A stretch of DNA of 64,000 nucleotides, taken from assembly GCF_007558865.1 (NCBI RefSeq), contig NZ_VLPK01000001.1:1860001-1924000 (forward strand), written 5' to 3'. The stretch comes from Mucilaginibacter corticis. Lineage in GTDB: Bacteria; Bacteroidota; Bacteroidia; Sphingobacteriales; Sphingobacteriaceae. Of the stretch, positions 20,665 through 30,098 are shown piece by piece (position 1 is the first letter of the stretch; each line of letters begins with the position of its first letter). Both the position numbers and the translations under genes were made by a program. The notes below the pieces were generated by a model, which had not been told where the DNA came from, searched no databases, and saw nothing but the letters and a program-made list of their open reading frames with translations.

Positions 20665-21675
20665 TTAACCCAACTGGTACTCAATGATCCGTTTTTGCGG
20701 ATCGAAAGGGGCAAGCTCATTTAGACCCATAGCTTGTATGGCCGCGTCAATTAACTTGCGCTCGTTAACCAGATAAGTGATTCCCTGCTGGTGCAAAAAA
20801 TGACGCCCTGCTTCAACCATTGCTTTTAACGGGATCATGCCTATCAGTTCGCTGCCCGTAACGGTAACGCCATGATCTGCCGCTTTTGCAGCTACCTCGT
20901 CAAATACCTGGTGTATGGGGGTTTCGGTTATATTGGTTAAATTCATGGATACCTGCGCTTTGCCGTACTCCTCAATATACCAGCCTATGGCCTTTACATG
21001 CTTTAAAGCACCCGGGATGCGTTCCTTTCCGTTTTCATTAATGATGATCTTACCGGTTTCCCTTACTTCCTGCGCAATTTCATTAGCGATATGGGTAGAC
21101 GATGTATTCAAATTGATGTTATAAGCTACCAGAAAATCGCGTGCGCCAATTACAGTGGCGCCTCGTTTGGCGTCCAGTTCGGCAGGGCCAAAATCAGGCT
21201 GCCACATGGGTAACTTTATCTTTTTAAAAAAGCCTTCGTACTCGCCCGCTCTTATCGCGGCCAGGTTGCTGCGCTTTTTGTTGGGTTGCGCGTGCTCGTA
21301 TAAATAAACCGGGATCTTCAATTCATCGCCAACCCTTTTAGCCAGTTGTATGGCATATTGGGCAGTTTCATCCAGGCTGATATTACTCACCGGGATAAGC
21401 GGGCAAACATCTGTAGCTCCCATGCGCGGGTGTTCACCTTTTTGCGTTCGCATATCGATCAATTCGCCGGCCATCTTTATCCCTTGGAAAGCTGCTTCAA
21501 CAACAGCTTCAGGCTCGCCGGCAAAGGTTACTACCGTGCGGTTAGCCCCGCGACCGGGATCGACATTAAGCAATTTAACTCCTTCAACCGACCCTATCGC
21601 GCCAGTAATACTGTGAATGATGCCCTGATCAACACCCTCGCTAAAATTTGGTACACACTCTATAATTGGTTTCAT
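20665..21675 (-). CDS. ftcD: Glutamate formimidoyltransferase
   Basis: FtcD transfers the formimino group from N-formimino-L-glutamate to tetrahydrofolate, a late step of histidine degradation. The 336-residue product begins IIECVPNFSEG, the hallmark N-terminal motif, with the conserved RGANRTVVTFAGEP and GEHPRMGATDVCP stretches that form the folate and substrate site. It has only the formiminotransferase domains (about 300 residues) and lacks the cyclodeaminase half found in the mammalian enzyme. No other hut genes are adjacent. Confidence 0.93.
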   Translation of the reverse strand: MKPIIECVPNFSEGVDQGIIHSITGAIGSVEGVKLLNVDPGRGANRTVVTFAGEPEAVVEAAFQGIKMAGELIDMRTQKGEHPRMGATDVCPLIPVSNISLDETAQYAIQLAKRVGDELKIPVYLYEHAQPNKKRSNLAAIRAGEYEGFFKKIKLPMWQPDFGPAELDAKRGATVIGARDFLVAYNINLNTSSTHIANEIAQEVRETGKIIINENGKERIPGALKHVKAIGWYIEEYGKAQVSMNLTNITETPIHQVFDEVAAKAADHGVTVTGSELIGMIPLKAMVEAGRHFLHQQGITYLVNERKLIDAAIQAMGLNELAPFDPQKRIIEYQLG

Positions 21676-21996
21676 TGGGCGTGCAATTTAAATATTATTT
21701 GTAAACATAAAACGTGTACTGTCATTTACGGTTAGCTTACTCGTCGGCCTTTATATCCTATTGGGATTTTCATCCCCGCTTTTTATGGTTTCATCACTTT
21801 TAGTAGGGCAAAACAGCAGGCCCCCGTACCTTGGCAGTATATTATTTAACAAGATAATTTATTTACAAGACTGTAACAGAGCTAACAAACCAGTGTCTTA
21901 AGGGCGCTTATCAATGTTAAATAAAGTTAAGAGATGTTAAAATATTTTCATCACTAATAATTTAGTTATACATTAGTCTTATCTAAAACCTACCTA
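21676..21996. other. 321-base divergent intergenic region
   Basis: This region lies between ftcD (minus) and the receptor gene (plus). I see no gene, strong hairpin or perfect TAnnTTTG box. The last 100 bases are AT-rich with repeated GTTAA words (about 21913-21940), as would fit an upstream control region for the receptor gene. Confidence 0.4.
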
Positions 21997-24780
21997 ATGA
22001 AAATCACAATTTTGTCAATTGCGCTGCTTGTGCTGTTCTCGTTAACCAGCTATGCGCAAAGCAACTATGCCATAAAAGGAGTAGCTGTCGACACCTCAGA
22101 AAAAAAGACTTTATCAAATACCGTTATCATGGTGCTGAATGTTAAAGATTCGGTGCTGCGCAAATTTACCCGCGCTGGTAATGATGGTTCGTTTGCTGTC
22201 AACGGACTTGCACCGGGTAAGTTTATCCTGGTGATGTCCTATCCCGGTTATGCCGATTATACAGAAGATTTTACTTTAGATGAAAAGGCACAAATACATG
22301 ACTTTGGAAAGACCGGCCTCACGCTTAAATCGCGCCTGTTAAAAGATGTTATTATAAAAGGGGAAGTACGGGCAATTAAGATTAAGGGTGATACCACCGA
22401 GTTTAATGCCAAAGCTTACGTTATTCAGCCTAATGACAAGGTAGAAGATCTGATCAAACAATTCCCGGGGATCCAGGTAGATAAAGATGGAAAAATTACC
22501 GCACAGGGGCAAAAAGTTACTAAAGTGCTGCTGGATGGCGAGGAGTTTTTTGGCGACGACCCAACCCTTATTACTAAAAATATTCGTGCCGATATGGTTG
22601 ACAAAGTACAGCTGTATGACAAGAAAAGCGACCAGGCTACCTTTACCGGCATAGACGATGATAAAACCACCAAAACTTTAAACATCAAATTAAAAGATGG
22701 CAAAAAAGCCGGCTCGTTTGGTAAGGCGGTAGCCGCAGCGGGTACCGATAAATACTACCAGGGCCAGCTGATGTACAATAAATTTCAGAATAAAGAAAAG
22801 ATCTCTGTTTATGGCATCGGTTCAAACAATGGTACCACCAGCCTTAACTGGGACGACGCTCAAAAATATGGGGATGGCAATAATATGGAGATGATGGATG
22901 ATGGCGGCATGTATTTTTCGTACGGCGGCGATGACCTGTACTATAACGGCAGCGGATTACCTAAAGCTATTACAGGCGGCGTACACTATGATAATAAGCT
23001 GGACAGTGGTAAGTATGCAGTTAACGGAAACTACAAGATCGGCCAGCTAAATATCGACGGAAACCAGAGCGCCATTACCCAGAATAACCTACCCGACCGT
23101 GTAATTAACAGTAAAAGCAGCCAGGTAGATCACAAATCAAATTTTCGCCAAAAACTGGACGCTAAAGTTGAAGTTAAACTGGATACCACCGCTAATTTAA
23201 AAATCACTGCATCTGGCAGTTTCAAAAACAATAAAAGCAACAGCTTTAGTACTGATACCAGCCGGCGCGGTGATAACACGCTGCTTAACCTGAATAGCAC
23301 CAGCACTATCAATAATAACGACGACCATAGATTTGACGCGAGTGTTTTCTATACCAAAAAACTGAAGAAAAAGGGGCGTACCTTGTCTGTACTCATAAGC
23401 GGCAATGCTGATAACAACGAGGGCACAAGCTTTCTTAAATCGAACCTGCAATCGTTCCAGGACGACGGGACACCAAACGCCGCGCAGCCAACTGACCAGC
23501 ATAAAACGTCTGACAACAAAAGCCAGGTTTTAAATACCAATATTACTTATACCGAGCCTATTGTTAAAGGCCTTAACCTGGTTTTTAATTATGGCTTTAA
23601 CATTGATCAGGCCAGCTCAAACCAACGCGCTTACAGCCGCGGTACAAATGGTGATTACAATGTATTAGTTGACTCCTTGAGCAACTTTTTTAAACTCAAT
23701 CAGCACTCGCAGCTGGCCGGTGTTATTTTGAACTATAACAAGGGCAAAACTGTTATAAATATTGGCAGCAAAGCTGCTGATGTATCATTCGATCAGATCA
23801 ACCTTTATACCGGTAACGAGCTAAAGCGGCAATTCATCAATTGGTTTCCGCAAGCCAGTTATGTATATAAGTTTTCGCAGCAAAGCGCCTTTAGGGTAAA
23901 TTATAATGGCAATACTCAGCAGCCAAGCATCAGCCAGATCCAACCGATTAAAGACAATAGCAATCCCTTATATGTCACCCTGGGTAATCCGGACCTGACA
24001 CCGTCATTTCATAATAACTTCAGGATGTCGTACAACTCTTATAAAGTTATTAGCGGCGAAGACCTTTATATAAGCGGAAATTATGCTTTTACAACTAACC
24101 CAATTGTAAGTAATACCAGTACCGACGCAATTGGTAAAACTACCAGCCAGTACTTTAACCTAAGCAGTAAAATACAGCACAGTTATTACGGATACTTTAA
24201 TTATGGCCGTAAAATAGCAGGAATAAACGTCGGCATTAGCAGTAACATTAGTGGCAGGACTACTTATAATATGGTGACAAACGGTGTTAATGGAATCAGC
24301 CAGTTAAATACCACAAAAAACAACAGTTACGAAGGTGACCTCAGCGTGAGTAAATATGTTGATAACAAATATGACTTCAATATATCAGCAGGCCCTACTT
24401 ACAGCATCAATCAAAGCTCTTTACAAACCGCTTACAATAGCAACAGTGCTGGTTTTAATTCAAGGGGATGGGCTGGCTTGTACCTGCCTCATAACTGGCA
24501 GATAGGCTCGGACATTGATTATACTTATACCGCCAAAACAGCTGCGCTACCACAGTTTAAACGTACCTTATGGAACGCCTCAATAAGCAAGGCTTTCTTT
24601 AAAGAGAAAAGTTTGAAAGTAATGGGTACGGTGAATGATATCCTTAACCAAAACCAGGGCTTTAACCGTTATGCTAACGGCGGCATTATTACCGAGGAGC
24701 GGTACACCACTATTAAAAGATATTTTCTGCTAACCTTATCGTACGATTTTTCAAAAATGAGTGCGGGTACATCAAAATAA
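21997..24780 (+). CDS. TonB-dependent-receptor-like outer-membrane barrel (OMP_b-brl_3)
   Basis: A 927-residue outer-membrane protein. A signal peptide (MKITILSIALLVLFSLTSYA) is followed by a CarboxypepD_reg-like domain at about 22-110 and a plug-like region at about 125-235 (including FPGIQVDKDGKITAQGQKVT and LLDGEEFFGDD). The rest is an OMP_b-brl_3 barrel ending in YFLLTLSYDFSK. Family members take up unknown ligands or assemble with GLPGLI proteins. The adjacent GLPGLI gene starts eight bases after the stop, a pairing seen repeatedly in Bacteroidota. No TonB box can be assigned. Confidence 0.85.
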   Translation: MKITILSIALLVLFSLTSYAQSNYAIKGVAVDTSEKKTLSNTVIMVLNVKDSVLRKFTRAGNDGSFAVNGLAPGKFILVMSYPGYADYTEDFTLDEKAQIHDFGKTGLTLKSRLLKDVIIKGEVRAIKIKGDTTEFNAKAYVIQPNDKVEDLIKQFPGIQVDKDGKITAQGQKVTKVLLDGEEFFGDDPTLITKNIRADMVDKVQLYDKKSDQATFTGIDDDKTTKTLNIKLKDGKKAGSFGKAVAAAGTDKYYQGQLMYNKFQNKEKISVYGIGSNNGTTSLNWDDAQKYGDGNNMEMMDDGGMYFSYGGDDLYYNGSGLPKAITGGVHYDNKLDSGKYAVNGNYKIGQLNIDGNQSAITQNNLPDRVINSKSSQVDHKSNFRQKLDAKVEVKLDTTANLKITASGSFKNNKSNSFSTDTSRRGDNTLLNLNSTSTINNNDDHRFDASVFYTKKLKKKGRTLSVLISGNADNNEGTSFLKSNLQSFQDDGTPNAAQPTDQHKTSDNKSQVLNTNITYTEPIVKGLNLVFNYGFNIDQASSNQRAYSRGTNGDYNVLVDSLSNFFKLNQHSQLAGVILNYNKGKTVINIGSKAADVSFDQINLYTGNELKRQFINWFPQASYVYKFSQQSAFRVNYNGNTQQPSISQIQPIKDNSNPLYVTLGNPDLTPSFHNNFRMSYNSYKVISGEDLYISGNYAFTTNPIVSNTSTDAIGKTTSQYFNLSSKIQHSYYGYFNYGRKIAGINVGISSNISGRTTYNMVTNGVNGISQLNTTKNNSYEGDLSVSKYVDNKYDFNISAGPTYSINQSSLQTAYNSNSAGFNSRGWAGLYLPHNWQIGSDIDYTYTAKTAALPQFKRTLWNASISKAFFKEKSLKVMGTVNDILNQNQGFNRYANGGIITEERYTTIKRYFLLTLSYDFSKMSAGTSK

Positions 24781-24787
24781 TTTACCT

Positions 24788-25561
24788 ATGAAAAACCTGA
24801 TCATCATTATTTATTGCTTTTTCACGTTTACAGTTGCCTGCTTGGCCCAGGAGGCGCATTTCGCCTCATCAGGCGTTATTGAGTATGAAAAAAAAGCTAA
24901 CATGTATGCTTTGATCCGTAAAGAGATCAATAAAGACAACGAAGGCTGGCTGGCCAAACCTTTTGAGGACTATCAAAAATCAAATCCCCAGTTTAAGGTG
25001 ATGAAGAGCACACTTAAATTCGGCGCTAATAAAAGCTTATTTGCCCCTGTGGTAGATGAAGATGAAAAACCTAATGGCTGGTTTGATCTGCAAATGGCCA
25101 ATCAGTCGAACACTATTTTTAGCGATTTTAATACAGGCATGAATACGGCTCAGAAACGAGTTTTTGAGGAAACTTTTTTATTGAAAGACACCATCCGTAA
25201 GATCAACTGGAAAATAACTGACGAAACCCGCGATATTGCCGGCTACCCGTGCCGCCGCGCCAATGCCATTGTGATGGATTCTATTTATGTGGTAGCTTTT
25301 TATACAGACAAGATTATTGTACCTGGCGGGCCCGAATCATTTACCGGCCTGCCCGGTATGATACTGGAGGTCGCCCTGCCGCATGAAAATGTCGCCTGGA
25401 TAGCAACTAAGGTAACCGATACCAACATCCCCGAAAGTGAAATAGTACCGCCAAAAAAAGGTAAGCCCGTGAATAATCTATCGTTTAAGCAAACATTAAA
25501 CAAAGCTATAGGTGATTGGGGTACCTGGGGTCACTCTTTCCTGAAAGCTTTTATTTTGTGA
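24788..25561 (+). CDS. GLPGLI family protein
   Basis: A 257-residue secreted protein with a signal peptide (MKNLIIIIYCFFTFTVACLA). It is named for its motif, seen here as GLPGMILEVALPHENVAWIA near residues 187-206. The middle region with DETRDIAGYPCRRANAIV, then YTDKIIVPGGPESF, is conserved in the family. Start ATG 24788 was chosen because the upstream in-frame ATG at 24761 lies inside the preceding gene and lacks a signal peptide. It is in an operon with the barrel protein. Family function is unknown; export or envelope stress partners are suspected. Confidence 0.85.
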   Translation: MKNLIIIIYCFFTFTVACLAQEAHFASSGVIEYEKKANMYALIRKEINKDNEGWLAKPFEDYQKSNPQFKVMKSTLKFGANKSLFAPVVDEDEKPNGWFDLQMANQSNTIFSDFNTGMNTAQKRVFEETFLLKDTIRKINWKITDETRDIAGYPCRRANAIVMDSIYVVAFYTDKIIVPGGPESFTGLPGMILEVALPHENVAWIATKVTDTNIPESEIVPPKKGKPVNNLSFKQTLNKAIGDWGTWGHSFLKAFIL

Positions 25562-25565
25562 CGCT

Positions 25566-26648
25566 TTAGTTGAGCAGGTATTTGCAGAAGAATTGACAGG
25601 TCAATTCTGTATCCTTAGCGTTAAACACATGGCCCAGGTTGGGTTGAATTTCAATATCCAGTTTGTCTAAAGCATTTTTAGCTTTATAGGCTTCTGTTGC
25701 TGTCGCGAAACCTATCTGCGCGCCGGGATAGGGGTTGTTTTGGTCTTTATCTTTGCTTAATATCAGCAGTGGCCGCGGCGCAAAAAGGCGGATCATTGAC
25801 GGGCAATCAAACTCGCCGGTTATGTCGGGCAGTATTTTGTCCCATACGGCTTTAACGTTGGTTTGGTTAACGGTCGAGTCGCCAAGATCATGCGCGGCCC
25901 TTTTATGCGCGTCGCCAATGGTACCAACACGGCCCTGCCATTTATTGTTATCTAAAGACCATTTAAAGCTTTGCACTGCGATACCCAATACCGCCGCGCG
26001 GATCCTGGTGTCAACCGATGCTGCCATCCAGGTTTCAATACCACCCATGGATATGCCGCCCATACCTATCCTGTCGGCTTTAACATCGGGGCGTGTAATT
26101 AGGTAGTCAACCAGTCGCCATAAGTCGTATGAGGTATCGTATAAAAACGGGTAGGCATGATGATTTTGGTCATTGGTTTTAAATGCCCGGTAAGCAGCGT
26201 CGGTATACTCTTTTGCGCCGTGTGCACCCCCGGCAATACGCTGGCCATGGTAACGCGCGTCAATAGCTACGCCCATAATGCCCTGCTTAGCCAGTTTAAT
26301 AAATATCGACCTAATATCTCCCTCGTCCTTACTGCCTCCGGTACCATGCAGAAATATCACTACCGGGAACTTAGTTTGTCCCTTTACAACAGGTTTGTAA
26401 ATAAGTATGGGCATTTTCTCGGTTTCTTCTGTGTAGATCGACCCTTTATCCACTTCTATAGAATCTTTGCGGACGTTGGTAAACTCGGGTTTAAAATCAA
26501 CTACCGGGCGGTTTAGTAATGCCTTAAAATCCCGCGCTACCTGTGCTGCCGGTGGGTATTGCGGCGTTTGCGCAAATATTACTGATGCCTTTATGAAAAA
26601 CACAAGGCACAGCAATACTGTTTTACTTTTAAGGCTGATGTTAGGCAT
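25566..26648 (-). CDS. Secreted alpha/beta hydrolase (esterase-like)
   Basis: A 360-residue exported hydrolase with a signal peptide ending VIFAQ. It has an oxyanion-hole motif HGTGG (101-105), the nucleophile elbow GGISMGG with Ser200, and a likely catalytic His340 in NLGHVFN. This fits dienelactone-hydrolase or acetyl-xylan-esterase-like enzymes with a periplasmic location. It ends four bases from the convergent GLPGLI gene. On the minus strand TATATTTA occurs about 40 bases upstream, a one-base variant of the minus-7 box. Substrate unknown. Confidence 0.82.
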   Translation of the reverse strand: MPNISLKSKTVLLCLVFFIKASVIFAQTPQYPPAAQVARDFKALLNRPVVDFKPEFTNVRKDSIEVDKGSIYTEETEKMPILIYKPVVKGQTKFPVVIFLHGTGGSKDEGDIRSIFIKLAKQGIMGVAIDARYHGQRIAGGAHGAKEYTDAAYRAFKTNDQNHHAYPFLYDTSYDLWRLVDYLITRPDVKADRIGMGGISMGGIETWMAASVDTRIRAAVLGIAVQSFKWSLDNNKWQGRVGTIGDAHKRAAHDLGDSTVNQTNVKAVWDKILPDITGEFDCPSMIRLFAPRPLLILSKDKDQNNPYPGAQIGFATATEAYKAKNALDKLDIEIQPNLGHVFNAKDTELTCQFFCKYLLN

Positions 26649-26756
26649 GGCTATTTAATTGGCTGATAAATACTTATCCGGTAGGTAAATATAACCGTTT
26701 ATGGATAGCTGTTGCGTAACATTTTTATTGGAGATACTCAAGCTTTAATCTATCCA

Positions 26757-28595
26757 CTAAATCTTAGCCCGTCTTCTGCGCTTTAAAGAGATCTTCACAT
26801 GGGCTGATTCGTTTTTTTTGATATTTTGTGTGTACGCGTTGATAATATCTTTATAAGATAATACCCCGATAACTTTATTATGGTTAGACAATACCGGCAG
26901 AATTTCGGCACCGGCTTTTGACATTTTCTCTATCGCCCGGCGTAAAGTGTCTGTGCCTTTAAGAGCGCTAACAGTATCGATGGTAACAAGCTCTTTTAAA
27001 GGCTTGCTATCATCCGTCGTGTTATTATATATATCGGCCAGTTTTACACTACCCGCATATTCGTTTTGATCTGTTACTACAATAAAATGATTTTGGTTGG
27101 TTTTACCAGAACCTATTCGTTCGCGCGCTTCGCGGATGATGATGTTCTGATTGAGTATCGTGTCGTCATCAGTAATAACCTGCGATACCAGCAGTTTCTG
27201 CAATAGGTCCGGTTCAAACGAATCGGGTGTAGCTACACCGCGACGAGCAATCTTTTCGGTCATTATGGTGTTTTCCATCAAAAAGAAAGATACAATATAG
27301 GCGCCTGTACAAGCGCCTAATAAGGGCAGTAAAGCGTGCGACTGCATGGTAGCCTCTAACGCGAATACAATACTGGTTAAATAAGCCCTTGATGCCCCCG
27401 CGAACATGGCCGACATACCGATGAGCGCGGCCAAAGGAATGTTGATACCAGCATCAGGAAAAAATTTTAAAACGACCATGCCGATAACTGCGCCGGCCGC
27501 GCCGCCCATCGTTAACAAGGGTGCCAGCGTTCCGCCGGATGTACCGCTGCCCAATGCTATTGCCCATGATATGAATTTAAAGATACACAAGCTAAGTACC
27601 AACGTTAACGGCCAGGTGCCCGATAAAATGCCGGTAATATTATCATAGCCAACGCCCAGCGTGTGTGGCGCGTAAAAACCTATTATGCCTACTGCCAGTC
27701 CGCCTATGGCAGGCCACCACATCCAGTGGATGGGTAGTTTTTCAAACAGGTCTTCTATCCAATATACTATTTTGGTGATGCCTAATGATAAAAAGCCGAT
27801 AACGATCCCCATAAAACTATAAATACCCAATGCCAGGTTTGACGGTACGGCTACGCCTGGCATTTCAAATACCGGCCCCGATTCGAATAATAAATGATGA
27901 CCCGCTGCACCGGTAATACAAGCAAGAGCTACCGGTAATATAGCACGGGGCGAAAACTCGAATAATAACAGTTCGATAGCTAAAAATATAGCGGCTATGG
28001 GCGTTCCAAATATAGCCGACATGCCGGCTGTAGCGCCGGCAGCTAAGATGATCTTACGCTCGTTAGCCGTAACCTTAAATATTTGGCCCAATGTTGACCC
28101 TAATGCACCACCGGTAGCAATGATAGGCCCCTCGGCGCCAAACGGGCCGCCTGTACCTATAGCTATGGCCGATGATATGGGTTTTAATAAGGTGATGGAT
28201 GGTTTGATACTGCTCTCGTTCACCAGGATCTGTTCCATAGCTTCGGGGATTCCGTGGCCGCGAATAGCTTTTGACCCGTATAAAGCCATTAACCCAACTA
28301 TGATACCGCCGATAGCCGGAATAACAATTACCCATACCCCTAAATGATTATTTGCAGGGCTATGAAAAGCCAGGCTGATAGAACCAAAAAATGCGATGTT
28401 GGTAACCAGGTTGATCAGCGAAACCAAAACCTTGGCTATGAAACTAATGGCAACAGCAACTAAAACCGCGTAAGCAGATATGGTAAGCAAACGGCCTTTT
28501 AAGATAAAGGGCTTTTTGATATTACCTTCGGCTATTTCTAAACTGTTTAATAATGGCGAAACAGGGATGCCATTTGGAGAACCGGCGTTTTTCAT
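26757..28595 (-). CDS. ClC-type chloride channel/transporter with CBS domains
   Basis: A 612-residue inner-membrane protein of the ClC family, which exchanges Cl- for H+ or conducts anions. Family motifs are GHGIPEA (113-119, the GSGIP equivalent), GPFGAEGP (150-157, with gating Glu155), and GSGTSGGTLAPLL near 342-354 (the GxFxP equivalent). About ten hydrophobic helices span 35-435. The C-terminal 150 residues hold two CBS motifs (ending IEKMSKAGAEILPVL and VIGVLSYKDII), which bind adenine nucleotides and regulate gating. The gating Glu suggests an exchanger rather than a channel, but this is not certain. Confidence 0.92.
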   Translation of the reverse strand: MKNAGSPNGIPVSPLLNSLEIAEGNIKKPFILKGRLLTISAYAVLVAVAISFIAKVLVSLINLVTNIAFFGSISLAFHSPANNHLGVWVIVIPAIGGIIVGLMALYGSKAIRGHGIPEAMEQILVNESSIKPSITLLKPISSAIAIGTGGPFGAEGPIIATGGALGSTLGQIFKVTANERKIILAAGATAGMSAIFGTPIAAIFLAIELLLFEFSPRAILPVALACITGAAGHHLLFESGPVFEMPGVAVPSNLALGIYSFMGIVIGFLSLGITKIVYWIEDLFEKLPIHWMWWPAIGGLAVGIIGFYAPHTLGVGYDNITGILSGTWPLTLVLSLCIFKFISWAIALGSGTSGGTLAPLLTMGGAAGAVIGMVVLKFFPDAGINIPLAALIGMSAMFAGASRAYLTSIVFALEATMQSHALLPLLGACTGAYIVSFFLMENTIMTEKIARRGVATPDSFEPDLLQKLLVSQVITDDDTILNQNIIIREARERIGSGKTNQNHFIVVTDQNEYAGSVKLADIYNNTTDDSKPLKELVTIDTVSALKGTDTLRRAIEKMSKAGAEILPVLSNHNKVIGVLSYKDIINAYTQNIKKNESAHVKISLKRRRRAKI

Positions 28596-28671
28596 AATAA
28601 AGAGAAATAGATCAGTGCAGGGGCGATAGCGGATGCGCTGGAGTGTTTTTCAAATTTTCTGCAAAAATATT

Positions 28672-28679
28672 GCTTATAT
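28672..28679 (-). promoter_or_regulatory. Putative ClC gene promoter box
   Basis: TATTTTTG on the minus strand (28679-28672) matches TAnnTTTG and lies 76 bases before the ClC ATG. No well-spaced minus-33 element is seen, so support is limited. Confidence 0.35.
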
Positions 28680-28864
28680 AATATAAATAACAATATTTTA
28701 TTAAATATATTTCAATTTGTATTGTTTAAAATATATTATGGTATTTATTGTTTATGCTGACTAACGCCAGATTACTATATTCATGGACTACTCTTTACCC
28801 GGCACAAGTTATTTGCACTTAATTTAAAAACATGTACATTTAACTACCCTATCACACGCCTGTT

Positions 28865-30061
28865 ATGAAACATCTTGCCTGCCGGTTGCTTTTTATTTTA
28901 TTCGTTTTTTTAAGTGCCAACGTAATGGCGCAAGCGGGTTATACGCTTTCGGGCACGGTAACTGACGAGAATAATCAGCCAGTTAAAGGTACCACTGTAT
29001 TTATCAGCGGTAGTCAGCAGATTACCTCTACCAACAAAGATGGTCAGTTTACATTTGGCAATATGGGCGCGGGTAATTATTTGGTCTCGACCAATATGTT
29101 GGGGTATGCCGCTTCGTCGCAGGATGTTACCATTTATGATAAATCTGTTGACATTACCATTAGTCTGAAAGTTAAACCTATTACATTAAAAGAGGTTAAA
29201 ATAGGCAGCGATAAAAATTGGGCAAAACATTATGCGCTGTTTAAAGATCAATTTTTAGGCACATCGGCAGACGCAAAAAATTGTACCATATTAAACCCCG
29301 AGATCATCAACTTTAGTACGCAAAAAATACCTCGTAATATATTTGAGGCCGAAGATCATTTAATTTTAAAGGCTGATGCTGACGATTTTTTGATCATAGA
29401 AAATAAAAAACTGGGTTACCGAATAAAATACCTGCTCAAAACGTTCGAGCATAATTCAGCAAACCTCCATACTTTTTATGACGGCGACAATAGTTTTGAA
29501 GAAATGGACGGTACTGCTGATCAAAAAAAGGTGTGGGCTCAAAACCGTCTTGCAGCTTATAAAGGGTCGTTAATGCATTTTTTACGGGCGGTGTATGCCA
29601 ATACCGTGTTAAAAGAAGGCTTTATTACCAATCAGCTGTTCAGAAGCAAAAATCAGTGGGACAAGCAAAATTATGTAGACCCTAACCCTGTAAGGTTCGA
29701 CACTTTGGTAACTGTTATCAACAGCTCTCATGTGTCGTTTAAATTTAAGGCGATAAACATTGCTTACGATCCTAAAAAAGCGGCCCGCTTACTCAATCAT
29801 GAAACGACCAAGGAAGAAAAACAGGAAGAAGCAAACGCCAGGTTATTCGGCAAGTCAAACAGCCAAACCAGCACCGTATTGGTTACCCAAACCAATAATA
29901 ATTCGCAGTTATTGCTGTATTTAAAAGAGGCTGTGATTGATGCCAGGGGAAGCGTTTTTACAGGTTATATCAAAACCTTTTTGATCAGGGGCGAGTGGGC
30001 TAACAAACGTATAGGCGACCAACTGCCATTTGAATATCAGCCACCCAATAACACCAATTAA
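28865..30061 (+). CDS. CarboxypepD_reg-like secreted protein, tandem paralogue 1
   Basis: A 398-residue exported protein. A signal peptide ending ANVMAQ is followed by a CarboxypepD_reg-like beta-sandwich at 25-105 (GYTLSGTVTDENNQPVKGTTVF). The remaining 290 residues contain AYKGSLMHFLRAVYANT and a C-terminal RGEWANKRIGDQLPFEYQPP. The same architecture and the same C-terminal KR-GDQLPFEYQ motif occur in the next two genes. This is an uncharacterised Bacteroidota envelope family. It has an insertion of about 25 residues before the C-terminal block (KEEKQEEANARLFGKSNSQT). TACATTTA (28835-28842) may be its minus-7 variant. Confidence 0.82.
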   Translation: MKHLACRLLFILFVFLSANVMAQAGYTLSGTVTDENNQPVKGTTVFISGSQQITSTNKDGQFTFGNMGAGNYLVSTNMLGYAASSQDVTIYDKSVDITISLKVKPITLKEVKIGSDKNWAKHYALFKDQFLGTSADAKNCTILNPEIINFSTQKIPRNIFEAEDHLILKADADDFLIIENKKLGYRIKYLLKTFEHNSANLHTFYDGDNSFEEMDGTADQKKVWAQNRLAAYKGSLMHFLRAVYANTVLKEGFITNQLFRSKNQWDKQNYVDPNPVRFDTLVTVINSSHVSFKFKAINIAYDPKKAARLLNHETTKEEKQEEANARLFGKSNSQTSTVLVTQTNNNSQLLLYLKEAVIDARGSVFTGYIKTFLIRGEWANKRIGDQLPFEYQPPNNTN

Positions 30062-30098
30062 ATTTATCATAATTTTAATTAATACGTTACAATCCCTG

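Noticed and set aside
26157..26516. Antisense frames over the esterase and ClC genes
   Set aside because: Each is fully inside a better supported gene with no signal peptide or recognised motif.
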